Below, piece by piece: positions 8,656 to 17,744 of a stretch of DNA of 64,000 nt. The stretch is from JBCBSP01 sp964550935. Its GTDB lineage: Bacteria; Pseudomonadota; Alphaproteobacteria; Caulobacterales; Maricaulaceae. The notes under the pieces are model-generated. The model was not told the origin of the DNA and did no database searches. It worked only from the letters and a program-made list of their open reading frames with translations. Made by a program: the position numbers and the translations under genes. How positions within the stretch are numbered: position 1 is the first letter of the stretch; every line of letters starts with the position of its first letter. The stretch covers positions 65,176 to 129,175 of the forward strand of contig CAZKBB010000001.1 of the NCBI GenBank assembly GCA_964550935.1. The letters are read 5' to 3'.

Positions 8656-10011
8656 ATGAGCGGGCGCATACTCGTCGTCGACGACATCGAGTCGAACCGC
8701 CGCCTGCTCGAGGCGCGGCTCAGCGCCGAGTATTTCGAGGTGCTCCAGGCCGATTCCGGGCTCGCCGCGATTGAAGTCGCGCGCGCCGAATCACCCGACG
8801 TCATTCTGCTCGACGTGATGATGCCCGGGCTGGACGGGTTCGAGGCCTGCAAGCGCCTGAAAGCCGATCCGCGCACGCGCCATATTCCCGTCGTCATGGT
8901 CACCGCGCTGGATCAGCGCGAGGACCGGATCAAGGGGCTGGAGTGCGGCGCGGACGACTTCCTGACCAAGCCGGTCAACGACATCGCGCTGTTCGCCCGC
9001 GTGCGCTCGCTCCTGCGGTTGAAGCTCGTGATGGACGAGCTGCGCCTGCGCGACGAAGCGCGCCGCCGGGTTGAGGAGCGCGAGAGCGAGCCTGAAGCCC
9101 CGCCCGGCGGCCATATTCTGGTCGCCGCGGCCGATCCGATCCAGGTGGAGCGTCTGTCCGAACGTCTGCCGTCACGGTTCAGCTGCGAGCCGGCGATCGA
9201 GCCGCGCGAAGCGGTCGCGCTGGCGCCGGCGGCCGAGCTGGTGCTGATCGATCTGTCCTCGCCGCGCTATGACGGGCTTCGTATCTGCGCGCGTCTTCGC
9301 GCCGATGCGGGCACGCGCCATATCCCGATCCTCGCCGTTGTGGATCCAGACGATACCGACACCATCGTGCGCGCGCTCGATCTGGGCGTCAGCGACATCG
9401 TCCCACGCCCGATCGACCCAGGCGAACTCGCCGCGCGCGCCTCGACCCAGCTCAAACGCAAGCGCTACGCCGACCAGCTGCGAGACCGGCTGGAGGAGAG
9501 CGTCGAGATGGCGGTGACCGACCAGCTCACCGGGCTGCACAACCGGCGCTATCTGAGTTCGCGCCTGCGCACCGCGCTCGACGCGTTCGAGCTGAACGGC
9601 GAGCCGCTAAGCCTGGCGCTGTTCGACGTGGATCACTTCAAGCGCATCAATGACAGCCGCGGCCACCAGGCCGGCGATGCGGTCCTTAAGGGCTTCGCCG
9701 CGCGCATGGGCGAGGCGATGCGCGCGATCGACGTGTCCGGGCGCTATGGCGGTGAGGAGTTCATGGTCATCCTCGCCGGGGCGGGTCTGGACCAGGCGCT
9801 CGCGACGGCGGAGCGCCTGCGCGCCGCGGTGGCGGACGCGCCGTTCAGGGCCGGCGAGGCGGACCTGGCGGTGACTGTCAGCGCCGGCGTCGCCGAGGCG
9901 GTCTGCGGCGATACGCCGGACAGCCTGATCGCGCGCGCCGACGCAGCGCTCTATCAAGCCAAGTCCGAAGGCCGAGACCGCGTGTGCGCGGCAGCAAAAA
10001 AGGCCGCGTGA
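8656..10011 (+). CDS. pleD: PleD-type response regulator diguanylate cyclase
   Basis: A 451-residue protein of REC-REC'-GGDEF architecture. REC1 has its phospho-acceptor Asp53 in ILLDVMMPGLDGF and DFLTKPVNDIALF. REC2 (about residues 154-275) is an adaptor receiver with LVLIDLSSP at the acceptor position. The GGDEF domain carries the active site RYGGEEF starting at Gly365 and an allosteric inhibition site RAID at 356-359, five residues upstream, as in Caulobacter PleD. Phosphorylation drives dimerisation and c-di-GMP synthesis, controlling the motile-to-attached transition. The start follows AGGAGG just after the divK stop, indicating co-expression. Its 3' end overlaps a terminator hairpin serving rpmG from the other strand. 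Confidence 0.96.
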   Translation: MSGRILVVDDIESNRRLLEARLSAEYFEVLQADSGLAAIEVARAESPDVILLDVMMPGLDGFEACKRLKADPRTRHIPVVMVTALDQREDRIKGLECGADDFLTKPVNDIALFARVRSLLRLKLVMDELRLRDEARRRVEERESEPEAPPGGHILVAAADPIQVERLSERLPSRFSCEPAIEPREAVALAPAAELVLIDLSSPRYDGLRICARLRADAGTRHIPILAVVDPDDTDTIVRALDLGVSDIVPRPIDPGELAARASTQLKRKRYADQLRDRLEESVEMAVTDQLTGLHNRRYLSSRLRTALDAFELNGEPLSLALFDVDHFKRINDSRGHQAGDAVLKGFAARMGEAMRAIDVSGRYGGEEFMVILAGAGLDQALATAERLRAAVADAPFRAGEADLAVTVSAGVAEAVCGDTPDSLIARADAALYQAKSEGRDRVCAAAKKAA

Positions 10012-10027
10012 GGATCACGCGACCTTT
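9996..10027 (-). terminator. intrinsic terminator of rpmG, overlapping the pleD stop codon
   Basis: A hairpin with arms AAAGGCCGCGTGA (9999-10011) and TCACGCGACCTTT (10015-10027) has one mismatch and a three-base loop. Read on the minus strand, downstream of rpmG, it runs directly into six T residues (10001-9996), the classic form. The TGA of pleD (10009-10011) lies inside the stem. On the plus strand the T-run is only three long, so it could be weakly bidirectional. Confidence 0.75.
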
Positions 10028-10072
10028 GGCGGGGCGGCGCTCGAAGCGCGCCCGATCATGAGGGCGTGAGGC

Positions 10073-10240
10073 CTACTTGATCTTGCCTTCCTTGAACTCG
10101 ACGTGCTTACGCGCCACCGGGTCGTACTTCTTCAGCACGAGCTTTTCGGTCATCGTGCGCGCGTTTTTCTTCGTCACGTAGAAGTAGCCGGTGCCCGCCG
10201 TGGAGTTCAGGCGGATCTTGATGGTGGTCGGCTTCGCCAT
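10073..10240 (-). CDS. rpmG: 50S ribosomal protein L33
   Basis: A 55-residue protein, MAKPTTIKIRLNSTAGTGYF onward, ending KKYDPVARKHVEFKEGKIK: the full length and sequence of bacterial L33. It has the cysteine-free (zinc-independent) form typical of alphaproteobacteria. L33 sits near the ribosomal E site. A longer frame exists upstream, but the ATG at 10240 is the conserved start. A rho-independent terminator lies 46 bp beyond the stop. The 85 bp upstream, before the MFS gene, probably hold its own promoter, as single rpmG transcription units are common. Confidence 0.97.
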   Translation of the reverse strand: MAKPTTIKIRLNSTAGTGYFYVTKKNARTMTEKLVLKKYDPVARKHVEFKEGKIK

Positions 10241-10325
10241 GTCGCGCACCCGTCGAAATTTAAAACGCGCCGGAACGGTTTCCGGCGCTTGCGAGCGCGC
10301 GAACATACTCGCGCGCCCCGGCCTG

Positions 10326-11510
10326 TCAATGCTTCTGGATGTCCTTTTCCCGCCAGGCGAACACCAGATAGAGCCCGGCCGTCGCGGCGAAGGCCGCCAG
10401 CATGCCCCAGGGCCCCAGCCCATCCATCGCCGCGCCCGCGATCGGCGGGCCGATCAGCGAGCCGAACCCGTAGGCGAAGATGAAGGCGGCGTTGGCTGTG
10501 GCGAGGGCGGCCAGACGCACGCGCTCGCCGATCAGCGCAAGGCCCACCGTGTAGAAGGCGCTCGCCAGCCCCACGAACAGGAAGATAAGCGGAACCACCG
10601 CCCATAGACGGGCTCCGACGACGGCGATGGCGAGCGCCAGGACCACAGCGCCCCCGGCGATCAGGCGCAGCATGGCGAGCCGCCCGATCCGGTCCGCGGC
10701 CCGGCCCAGCGGGATCTGCATCGCGATGGCGCCGAGCGCGCCGACCGCCATCAAGCTGCCCACCGCCGCTTCAGTGAAGCCGAGCCGGGCGGCGTAGATC
10801 GGAAACATCGCAAACACGCCGGTCTCCAGCGCGCCGAACACGAAACCGGCCAGAATGGCGGCGGGCGCAAGGCGCGCGGTGGACCACATCGCGCCAAGTC
10901 CCGCCTCGTGGCGCGCCGGCGGCGCCAGGCCGGGCCCCTTCAACAGCGCGATCGGGATCGCTCCGGCGATAAAGATCGCCGCGGCGGCGAACCAGGGCGC
11001 GAACCCTTCAGACCCCAGAGCGGCGAGCACAAGCCCGCCGGAGCCGAACCCGGCCGACAACACCGTGGCGTAGACGGCCAGAAGGCTCGCACGGCTTTCA
11101 GGCTTGGCCAGCTGATTGATCCAGGTCTCGCTGCCCACGAAGATCACCGTCACGGCGAGCCCGGTCATGAAGCGCAAAACGAACCAGACGACCACGTCCG
11201 GCAGAAGCGGAAACAGCGCGATCCCGGCGCCGGTCATAACCGCGCCGCCTGCAAGCGCGGCGCGCGGGGGAACCCGCGCCAGGAGCGGCGGTATCAGCGG
11301 GGTGGCCACGATCGTGGAGAGCGCCGCGGCGGCGGCGTTCAGGCCCGCGATCTGGGCCGAGCCGGACATGGCTTCCAGATTAAGTGCGGTCAGGGGCATC
11401 AATAGGCCGTAGCCCGCCCCGGCGAGCGCCGCACACAAGATGGCCGCGACCAGCGAGCGGGTGCGCGCGGGCGAGGAAACGATCGCGGGGTCGGCGTCAG
11501 ACGCGCTCAT
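10326..11510 (-). CDS. MFS transporter
   Basis: A 394-residue major facilitator with 12 predicted membrane segments. The two six-helix halves are visible: the first begins SLVAAILCAALAGAGYGLLM, the second begins APAAILAGFVFGALETGVF. The loop 2-3 region is LIPPLLARVPPRAALAGG, a relaxed form of motif A; loop 8-9 has IPLGRAADRIGRLAML. The organisation resembles the YcaD-like group of proton-coupled exporters. Substrate unknown; efflux is the usual role. The start ATG at 11510 follows the stop of the upstream degenerate Nudix gene by seven bases, so the two are probably co-transcribed. Confidence 0.88.
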   Translation of the reverse strand: MSASDADPAIVSSPARTRSLVAAILCAALAGAGYGLLMPLTALNLEAMSGSAQIAGLNAAAAALSTIVATPLIPPLLARVPPRAALAGGAVMTGAGIALFPLLPDVVVWFVLRFMTGLAVTVIFVGSETWINQLAKPESRASLLAVYATVLSAGFGSGGLVLAALGSEGFAPWFAAAAIFIAGAIPIALLKGPGLAPPARHEAGLGAMWSTARLAPAAILAGFVFGALETGVFAMFPIYAARLGFTEAAVGSLMAVGALGAIAMQIPLGRAADRIGRLAMLRLIAGGAVVLALAIAVVGARLWAVVPLIFLFVGLASAFYTVGLALIGERVRLAALATANAAFIFAYGFGSLIGPPIAGAAMDGLGPWGMLAAFAATAGLYLVFAWREKDIQKH

Positions 11511-11517
11511 GGACGCG

Positions 11518-12120
11518 CTATAGCGCGTGTTCGAGGCGGCGTCCCTGCCGGAAGCTCACGCGCACGGGCGGGATGCGTCGTTGCAATGCGATCATGGCGC
11601 GCGCGCCGAAGGTGGCGAGGGCGGGGTCGGCGAGCCTGTCCTCCAAGACCTGCGGGTCGAGCCAGAGCGTGCGTTCGGCCTCGGCCGGGCGCATCAGCGA
11701 GTTGGTCACTGCGCTCCAGGGCGCGGCGAAGACGCGCACATGCCGGCGCGGGCCCGCGTCGGGCGGGCTCAGCGCGCGGCCCAGATAGACCAGCGCAGAG
11801 CGATCGGGCTCCAGCCCATGCAGGCGCATCCGATCCCAGCCTTGCGCGTCCTGCGTCGGCGAGGCGTTCACGCGGCCGGGGCGCGCGATCAGCATGGCGA
11901 GCTCTTCAAACGCCGCAGCCAGCGCGGCGTCCATGAAGGCCGGCGCACGGCCCGGCGCCGCGCCGAGCGCGGCCGTGTCGATGGATGTCTCACGCCGCCC
12001 GAGCCGACCGTCATCGCGATCCGGCGCCCGTTCGGGCAAATACACGCGTTCGCCCCGTCGCGCCGCGGCGACTCGGCGTCCGTGCACGTCTGTGATGACG
12101 ATCGCGGCGGTGTTCTGCAT
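11518..12120 (-). CDS. degenerate Nudix-like protein, paralog of the next gene
   Basis: A 200-residue protein starting MQNTAAIVITDVHGRRV at the ATG at 12120. It resembles the neighbouring Nudix hydrolase along its length: AAIVITDVHGRR against AASLILTRKR; AAAFEELAMLIARPG against AAALRETAEETGLIVGEPG; LGRALSPPDAGPRRHVRVFAA against VARAITPPGRTRRFDAWFF; and ALQRRI against ELERRL. The REUxEExGU core of the Nudix box is lost, so magnesium-dependent hydrolysis is unlikely. I infer a tandem duplication in which one copy lost catalysis, perhaps becoming a binding or regulatory partner. It lies 10 bp downstream of the intact copy and 7 bp before the MFS gene. Confidence 0.7.
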   Translation of the reverse strand: MQNTAAIVITDVHGRRVAAARRGERVYLPERAPDRDDGRLGRRETSIDTAALGAAPGRAPAFMDAALAAAFEELAMLIARPGRVNASPTQDAQGWDRMRLHGLEPDRSALVYLGRALSPPDAGPRRHVRVFAAPWSAVTNSLMRPAEAERTLWLDPQVLEDRLADPALATFGARAMIALQRRIPPVRVSFRQGRRLEHAL

Positions 12121-12130
12121 CAGCAAGCGC

Positions 12131-12835
12131 CTAAAGCGTGTCGAAGCGCGGTCCGGAGCGCGTGACGCGCGCGCAGCGCACCGGCGCGACGGCGCCGGCC
12201 AGCCGGCGCTCAAGCTCGCCCAGAACGAAGCGGGTGATGATGGGCACGTCCAGGCGATGGGCCTCTTCAAGGCTCGCCCAGCGCAGATCCTCAAGCTCGC
12301 CGCTGCCGCAGATCTCGTCTGAGCCGCACACGCGCTCGGCGTCGGTCTGGAAAAACCAGGCGTCGAAGCGGCGCGTGCGCCCCGGCGGGGTGATCGCGCG
12401 CGCCACCAGATCAAGCCCGTCCGCGGCCGGCGCGGCGCCGGCCTTAGCAAAGGCGTTCCATTCCGGCTTCACCCGCCTGGGGTCCAGATCGCCCGGTTCG
12501 CCGACGATGAGGCCGGTCTCTTCAGCGGTCTCGCGCAGCGCCGCCGCCGCGGCGGCCCTGGCCCGGCGCGGGGTCAGCACCTTCGTCATCAGCGCCAAGA
12601 CGTCCTCGCGCGGCTCGCTGGCGAGCGGGGCGAAGCCGTCGCCGCGATCCACGCGTCCGCCGGGAAAGACGTATTTTTGCGGCATGAAGACATGACCCTG
12701 CGCCCGCCGGCCGAGCAGAAGCTCCGTCTCCCCGCTCGCGCGCTTGCGAGTCAGGATGAGAGAGGCGGCGAGCTTCGGTCTCAGGGGCTTCGGCGCGGCG
12801 CTCGCGCTCGGCTCGGTGTGGGTCTCAGCGGTCAG
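12131..12835 (-). CDS. Nudix hydrolase, probable CTG start
   Basis: A Nudix hydrolase with VFPGGRVDRGDG and the box core RETAEETGL. The first ATG in frame (12685) would give 184 residues and cut into the fold. The frame upstream encodes a proper first strand, KLAASLILTRKRASGETELLLGRR as read in two parts, then AQGHVF before MPQKYVFPGG. No ATG, GTG or TTG occurs in that extension before the in-frame stop near 12946. A CTG at 12835 overlaps the rnr stop (CTGA) and is preceded five bases earlier by AAGAGG, so I propose it as the start (234 residues). The first Glu of the box is not conserved, as in NUDT7/NUDT19-like members. The substrate is likely a nucleotide or CoA derivative. Confidence 0.8.
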   Translation of the reverse strand: MTAETHTEPSASAAPKPLRPKLAASLILTRKRASGETELLLGRRAQGHVFMPQKYVFPGGRVDRGDGFAPLASEPREDVLALMTKVLTPRRARAAAAAALRETAEETGLIVGEPGDLDPRRVKPEWNAFAKAGAAPAADGLDLVARAITPPGRTRRFDAWFFQTDAERVCGSDEICGSGELEDLRWASLEEAHRLDVPIITRFVLGELERRLAGAVAPVRCARVTRSGPRFDTL

Positions 12836-15120
12836 TTGCGCCTCTTGCGGGATCGTTTCGACTTTGTGGACGCGCCGCGCGGGCCGCGCCGTGGGGGGCG
12901 GTTCGCGCCGCGCTGGGCCTGTGCGCGTTTGCGTTGCGCCATGCTAGCCGATTCCGGAGGCGTCAGGATTTCGAACAGCAGCCCGCCGGTCAGCGGCGTG
13001 GCTTCGACGAGCCTGACGGTGACGCGCATGCCGAGCCGGTACACCCCGCCGGTGCGCTCGCCGACCAGCGCATGGGCGGTCTCGTCATGGATGAAGAAGT
13101 CATCGCCGAGCTGAGAAACCGGACAAAGCCCGTCCGCTCCGGTCTCGTCCAGCTTCACGAAGGCGCCGAAGCGGGTGACGCCTGCGATGCGCCCGGTGAA
13201 CTCTCCGCCGACGCGATCGGCGAGATAGCCTGAGATGAAGCGATCGGTGGCGTCGCGCTCTGCGGCCATGGCGCGGCGCTCGTTCTGGCTGGTCTCTTCG
13301 GCGATGCGCTCCAGCTCGGCGCGCTCTTCGTCGCTTTGGCCGTCATCGCCGAGCCCGTAGGCGCGGATGAGAGCACGATGCACGGTGAGGTCAGCGTAGC
13401 GCCGGATCGGCGAAGTGAAGTGCGCATAGCGCTGCAGGTTCAAGCCGAAGTGGCCGAGATTGTCGGTGTCGTAGACCGCCTGGGACTGGCTGCGCAGCAC
13501 CACCTCGTTGATCGTCTCGTAGTGATCGGTCCCCTTGGCGGCGTCGAGCAGGCGGTTGAAGCGCGCCGCCGTGGCGCGCTCGGCGTTGGCCCACTTCATG
13601 TTTACCGTCGGCAGGAAGTCGGCGAGCGCGTCAATTTTCTCAGAGCCCGGCTCGTCGTGGACGCGGTAGATGAGGGGCGTCTTCTTCGCCTCCAGAAGCT
13701 CGGCGGCGGCGACATTGGCCTGGATCATCATCTCTTCGATAAGCTTGTGGGCGTCAAAGCGCTCACGCGTCTCGACACCGATCACCGAGCCGTCCTCGCC
13801 GATGCGGATCTTCTTCTCCGGGGCGTCGATCTCGAGCGGTTCACGGCGCTCGCGGCCCTTTTTGAGCGCGGCGTACGCGGCCCAGAGCGGCTCCAGCACA
13901 TCGACCTTCAAGCCCTCAGCCTCGCCGGCGCCCTGACCGTCGATCGCGCCCTGAGCCTGCTCGTAGGAGAGCTGGGCGGGCGAGCGCATCCAGCCGCGAT
14001 GGATGGTCTGGCCGCGCTTGGTTCCGCTCTTGTCGAACACCATGCGCATGGCCAGGCACGGGCGCGCCTGCGCCTCGCGCAGGGAGCACAGATCGTTGGA
14101 CAACTTCTCGGGCAGCATGGGCACGACGCGGTCGGGCAGATAGCACGAGACCCCGCGCTTGCGCGCGCCGCGGTCCAGCGCGGAGCCCGGGCGCACATAA
14201 GCCGCCACGTCGGCGATCGCGACCCAGACAATCCAACCGCCGGCGTTCTTGGGATCGTCGTCGGGGAAGGCGCACACCGCATCGTCGTGGTCGCGCGCAT
14301 CGGCCGGGTCGATCGTGATCAGAGGCAAATCGCGCAAGTCCTCGCGCTTGCCCTGCTTGACCGGCTTCAGCCGGTCGCACTCCTTGGTCTCGTCCTCGCC
14401 GAAGCCCTGCGGCACGCCGTGCTCCGCCAGCGCGATGACCGAGCCGGCGCGCGGGCTGTCGGCGCGGCCGACCACCTCCTCGATGACGGCGGTCTTCAGC
14501 CCGTGGCGGCGCTCGGGCGTGAGTTTGACGATCACCAGATCGCCGTCATCGGCCTTTTCGGTCTCGCCGCGCGCCGGGATCAGCTCGTGCTTTGCACGCC
14601 GGTCGACGGGGACGAGCCGGGTCTGCTCGCGCTTGCCGCCGGCGCGCAAGACGCACAGGATGCGATGGGCGGAGTGGCCGAGCGTCTTGATGATGCGGGC
14701 GAGATATGAACCGTCCTCCTCACGCGCCAGGCGCGCAAGCACGCGGTCGCCGACGCCGACGGCCCGGGCGGACCGGTCGCCCTTGCCCTCGCCGGGCGCC
14801 AGGCGGATCGTCGGCGGTTCTTCGATGTCGTCGCGGCCGGGCCGGCAGAGGAGCTCGCCGTCCACGTCGCGGTCGAACACCTCCAGCACCATCACCGCAG
14901 GCAGCCCCTCAGCGAGCACGTAGGCCTTGCGCTCGGTGCGGCGCACGACGCCTTCGTCCTCCAGGTCCTTCAGGGCGCGTTTCAGGCTGGCGCGCGCATC
15001 GCCCTTGATGTCGAGGGCGCGGGCGATCTCGCGCTTAGTGAAGCGTCCCTCGCCGAGCTTGATCGCCTCGATCAGGCCTTCGCGGGTGAACCCGCCTTCG
15101 ACGTAAGGGTCATCGCTCAC
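12832..15120 (-). CDS. rnr: ribonuclease R
   Basis: A 762-residue RNB-family 3'-5' exoribonuclease. An N-terminal winged-helix region (LIEAIKLGEGRFTKREIARA) is followed by cold-shock/OB domains, the RNB catalytic core with LPLITIDPADARDHDDAVCA supplying the metal-binding aspartates, an S1 domain near VGGEFTGRIAGVTRFGAFVK, and a basic tail rich in Arg and Lys. RNase R degrades structured RNA and is used in mRNA and rRNA quality control. The GTG at 15120 overlaps the topA stop (GTGA), giving translational coupling. An ATG seven bases later is out of frame. Confidence 0.95.
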   Translation of the reverse strand: MSDDPYVEGGFTREGLIEAIKLGEGRFTKREIARALDIKGDARASLKRALKDLEDEGVVRRTERKAYVLAEGLPAVMVLEVFDRDVDGELLCRPGRDDIEEPPTIRLAPGEGKGDRSARAVGVGDRVLARLAREEDGSYLARIIKTLGHSAHRILCVLRAGGKREQTRLVPVDRRAKHELIPARGETEKADDGDLVIVKLTPERRHGLKTAVIEEVVGRADSPRAGSVIALAEHGVPQGFGEDETKECDRLKPVKQGKREDLRDLPLITIDPADARDHDDAVCAFPDDDPKNAGGWIVWVAIADVAAYVRPGSALDRGARKRGVSCYLPDRVVPMLPEKLSNDLCSLREAQARPCLAMRMVFDKSGTKRGQTIHRGWMRSPAQLSYEQAQGAIDGQGAGEAEGLKVDVLEPLWAAYAALKKGRERREPLEIDAPEKKIRIGEDGSVIGVETRERFDAHKLIEEMMIQANVAAAELLEAKKTPLIYRVHDEPGSEKIDALADFLPTVNMKWANAERATAARFNRLLDAAKGTDHYETINEVVLRSQSQAVYDTDNLGHFGLNLQRYAHFTSPIRRYADLTVHRALIRAYGLGDDGQSDEERAELERIAEETSQNERRAMAAERDATDRFISGYLADRVGGEFTGRIAGVTRFGAFVKLDETGADGLCPVSQLGDDFFIHDETAHALVGERTGGVYRLGMRVTVRLVEATPLTGGLLFEILTPPESASMAQRKRAQAQRGANRPPRRGPRGASTKSKRSRKRRN

Positions 15121-17744
15121 TTGCTCTTCGCTTTCGCCGCCTTCTTGGCTCCGGCGCCCGATTGTTTTGCAGGCGATTTTTTCGCTGCAGGCTTTTTCGC
15201 CGCCGTCTTCTTTGCAGGCGCCTTCTTCTTGGCCGGCGCCGTCTTGCCGCTCTTGGCGGCCTTGTCAGCGATCAGCTCGACCGCTTGCTCCAACGTGACG
15301 GTCTCGGGCTCGGTTCCCTTGGGCAGGGTCGCGTTGGTCTTGCCGTGCTTCACGTAAGGGCCGTAGCGCCCGCTCATGACATTGACCGGTTCGCCGTCCT
15401 CGGGGTGAGCGCCGAGCTCCTTGAGCGGCTTGGCCGCCGCGCCGCGTCCGCGCGGGTTGGCCTTCTTCTGGGCGATCAGATCGACGGCGCGGTTCAGCCC
15501 GACCTCGAACACCTCCTCGACCGTTTCCAGGTTCGCGTAGATCTTGCCGTGGCGCACAAACGGGCCATAGCGCCCGATGCCCGCCTCGATCGGCTCGCCG
15601 TCCTCGGGGTGTTCGCCGACCTTGCGGGGCAGGTCGATGAGCTTGACCGCCTGGTCGAGCGTCAGCTCCTTGGCGTCCCAGCCCTTGGGCACCGAGCCGC
15701 GGCGCGGCTTCTCCTCGCCCTCGACCGCCAGCTCGAGATAGGGCCCGAAGCGCCCGTCCTTCAGGACGATGTCCGCACCGAACTCCGGATGGGTCCCGAT
15801 CACGCCGTCCGCGCCGGCCGCGGCCGCGTCGTCGCCGCCTGAAAGCGGCCGGGTGAAGCGGCAATCGGGATAGTTCGAACAGCCCACGAACGCGCCGTGG
15901 CGGCCAAGGCGCAGCGAGAGCGTACCGTCGTTGCACGCCGGGCAGACCCGCGGGTCCGAGCCGTCCTCTCGCGCCGGGAAGATCAGCGGCGCGAGCGCCT
16001 CGTTCATGGCGTCGATCACCTGACCGATGCGCAGATCGGAAATGTCCTCGACGCTGGCGGAGAACTGCTCCCAGAACCGGCGCAGAAGCTCCTTCCAGTC
16101 CAGATCGCCCGCCGACACCTTGTCGAGCTGGTTCTCCAAATCGGCGGTGAAGTCGTACTCCACATAGCGCTGGAAGAAGTTCTCCAGAAACGCGATGACG
16201 ACCCGGCCCTTGTCCTCGGGCACGAAGCGCTTCTGGTCCATGTGCACGTATTCGCGCTCGCGCAGCACCGACAGGATCGAGGCGTAGGTGGAGGGCCGCC
16301 CGATGCCGAGCTCCTCCATCTTCTTCACCAGCGAGGCCTCGGTGTAGCGCGGGGGCGGCTGGGTGAAGTGCTGCTCGGCGTAGGTCTTCTCCGCGCTCGC
16401 CTTGGCGCCTTGGGAGACCTGGGGCAGGCGGCTTTCGCCTTCGTCGTCCTCGTCGTCGCGTCCTTCCTGATAGAGCGCGAAATAGCCATCGAACGTGATC
16501 ACCGAGCCGGTCGCGCGCAGGGCCAGCGTCTGGTCCGCGCTTTCCAGATCGATCGTGGTGCGCTCCAGGCGCGCGCTCTCCATCTGGCTCGCGACCGCGC
16601 GCCGCCAGATCAAGCCGTACAGCTTGTGCTCGTCGCCGCCGATGCGCAGATCGTCCGGATGGCGATGAAAGCCGGTCGGACGGACCGCCTCGTGGGCCTC
16701 CTGGGCGTTTTTCGCCTTGGAGGCATAGGCGCGCGGCTTGTCCGGGACGTATTCCTCGCCATAGCGGTCCGCGATCGTCTTGCGCGCATCGGACACGGCC
16801 TCGCCGGCCATCTGCACGCCGTCTGTGCGCATGTAGGTGATCAGGCCCACCGTCTCGCCGCGAAAGTCCACGCCTTCGTAAAGCCGTTGCGCGGCGCGCA
16901 TGGTGCGCGAGGCGTCGAAGCCGAGCTTGCGCGAGGCCTCCTGCTGCAGCGTTGAGGTCGTGAAGGGCGGGGGCGGGTTGCGCTTGGTCGGCTTGGCTTC
17001 GACCGCGGCGATCGACAGCGCAGCGTCCTTAATCGCCTGCTCGGCGGCGCGCGCGCGCGCCTCCTCGCCGATGGTCAGCCGCTGGATCTTTTCGCCGTCG
17101 AAACGCGAGAGCTTCGCCCGGAAGGCCGCGCTTGCGCCTTCAGCGCTCACATCAGCCTCGACCGACCAGTATTCCTGCGGCTTGAAGCGCTCGATCTCGC
17201 CTTCGCGCTCGGTGATGAGGCGCAGCGCCACCGATTGCACGCGCCCGGCCGAGCGCGCGCCGGGCAGCTTGCGCCACAGGACCGGGGACAGGGTGAAGCC
17301 GACGAGATAGTCGAGCGCGCGCCGGGCGAGGTAGGCCTCGACAAGCTCCATGTCGATTTCGCGCGGATTGGCGATCGCCTCCTGCACCGCGCTCTTGGTG
17401 ATCGCGTTGAAGGCGACGCGTTCGACGTGCTTGTCCTTCAGCGCGCGGCGCTTGGTCAGCGCTTCGAGCAGGTGCCAGGAGATGGCCTCGCCCTCGCGGT
17501 CCGGGTCGGTGGCGAGGATCAGCCGGTCAGCGTCCTTAAGCGCGTCCGCGATGGCCTTCACCTTCGGGGCCGAGCGCGAATCGATCTCCCAGATCATGGC
17601 GAAATCTTCGTCGGGCCGGACCGACCCGTCCTTGGGCGGCAGGTCGCGCACATGGCCGAAACTGGCGAGAACGGTGTAGTCCGAGCCCAGGTATTTGTTG
17701 ATGGTTTTCGCTTTTGCGGGGGACTCGACGACGACGACGTTCAT
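15117..17744 (-). CDS. topA: DNA topoisomerase I
   Basis: An 875-residue type IA topoisomerase. The Toprim domain opens MNVVVVESPAKAKTINKYLG and has DPDREGEAISWH. The active-site tyrosine is Tyr304 in VGLITYMRTDG. One four-cysteine zinc finger (CPACNDGTLSLRLGRHGAF and the following GCSNYPDC) is followed by three degenerate zinc-less repeats of the RYGPFVRHG/RYGPYVKHG type. The tail is an Ala/Lys-rich repeat (PAKKKAPAKKTAAKKPAAKK). The enzyme relaxes negative supercoils. The ATG at 17744 is the conserved start. Its promoter presumably lies in the 174 bp shared with the small plus-strand gene. Confidence 0.97.
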   Translation of the reverse strand: MNVVVVESPAKAKTINKYLGSDYTVLASFGHVRDLPPKDGSVRPDEDFAMIWEIDSRSAPKVKAIADALKDADRLILATDPDREGEAISWHLLEALTKRRALKDKHVERVAFNAITKSAVQEAIANPREIDMELVEAYLARRALDYLVGFTLSPVLWRKLPGARSAGRVQSVALRLITEREGEIERFKPQEYWSVEADVSAEGASAAFRAKLSRFDGEKIQRLTIGEEARARAAEQAIKDAALSIAAVEAKPTKRNPPPPFTTSTLQQEASRKLGFDASRTMRAAQRLYEGVDFRGETVGLITYMRTDGVQMAGEAVSDARKTIADRYGEEYVPDKPRAYASKAKNAQEAHEAVRPTGFHRHPDDLRIGGDEHKLYGLIWRRAVASQMESARLERTTIDLESADQTLALRATGSVITFDGYFALYQEGRDDEDDEGESRLPQVSQGAKASAEKTYAEQHFTQPPPRYTEASLVKKMEELGIGRPSTYASILSVLREREYVHMDQKRFVPEDKGRVVIAFLENFFQRYVEYDFTADLENQLDKVSAGDLDWKELLRRFWEQFSASVEDISDLRIGQVIDAMNEALAPLIFPAREDGSDPRVCPACNDGTLSLRLGRHGAFVGCSNYPDCRFTRPLSGGDDAAAAGADGVIGTHPEFGADIVLKDGRFGPYLELAVEGEEKPRRGSVPKGWDAKELTLDQAVKLIDLPRKVGEHPEDGEPIEAGIGRYGPFVRHGKIYANLETVEEVFEVGLNRAVDLIAQKKANPRGRGAAAKPLKELGAHPEDGEPVNVMSGRYGPYVKHGKTNATLPKGTEPETVTLEQAVELIADKAAKSGKTAPAKKKAPAKKTAAKKPAAKKSPAKQSGAGAKKAAKAKSK

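Noticed and set aside
13336..14709. A 457-residue plus-strand open frame inside rnr
   Set aside because: Long antisense frames are expected at this GC content; rnr is unambiguous on the other strand.
15121..15260. Ala/Lys repeats at the topA 3' end as a possible DNA repeat or recombination site
   Set aside because: The periodicity comes from the Lys/Ala-rich protein tail common in topoisomerase I; it needs no other explanation.
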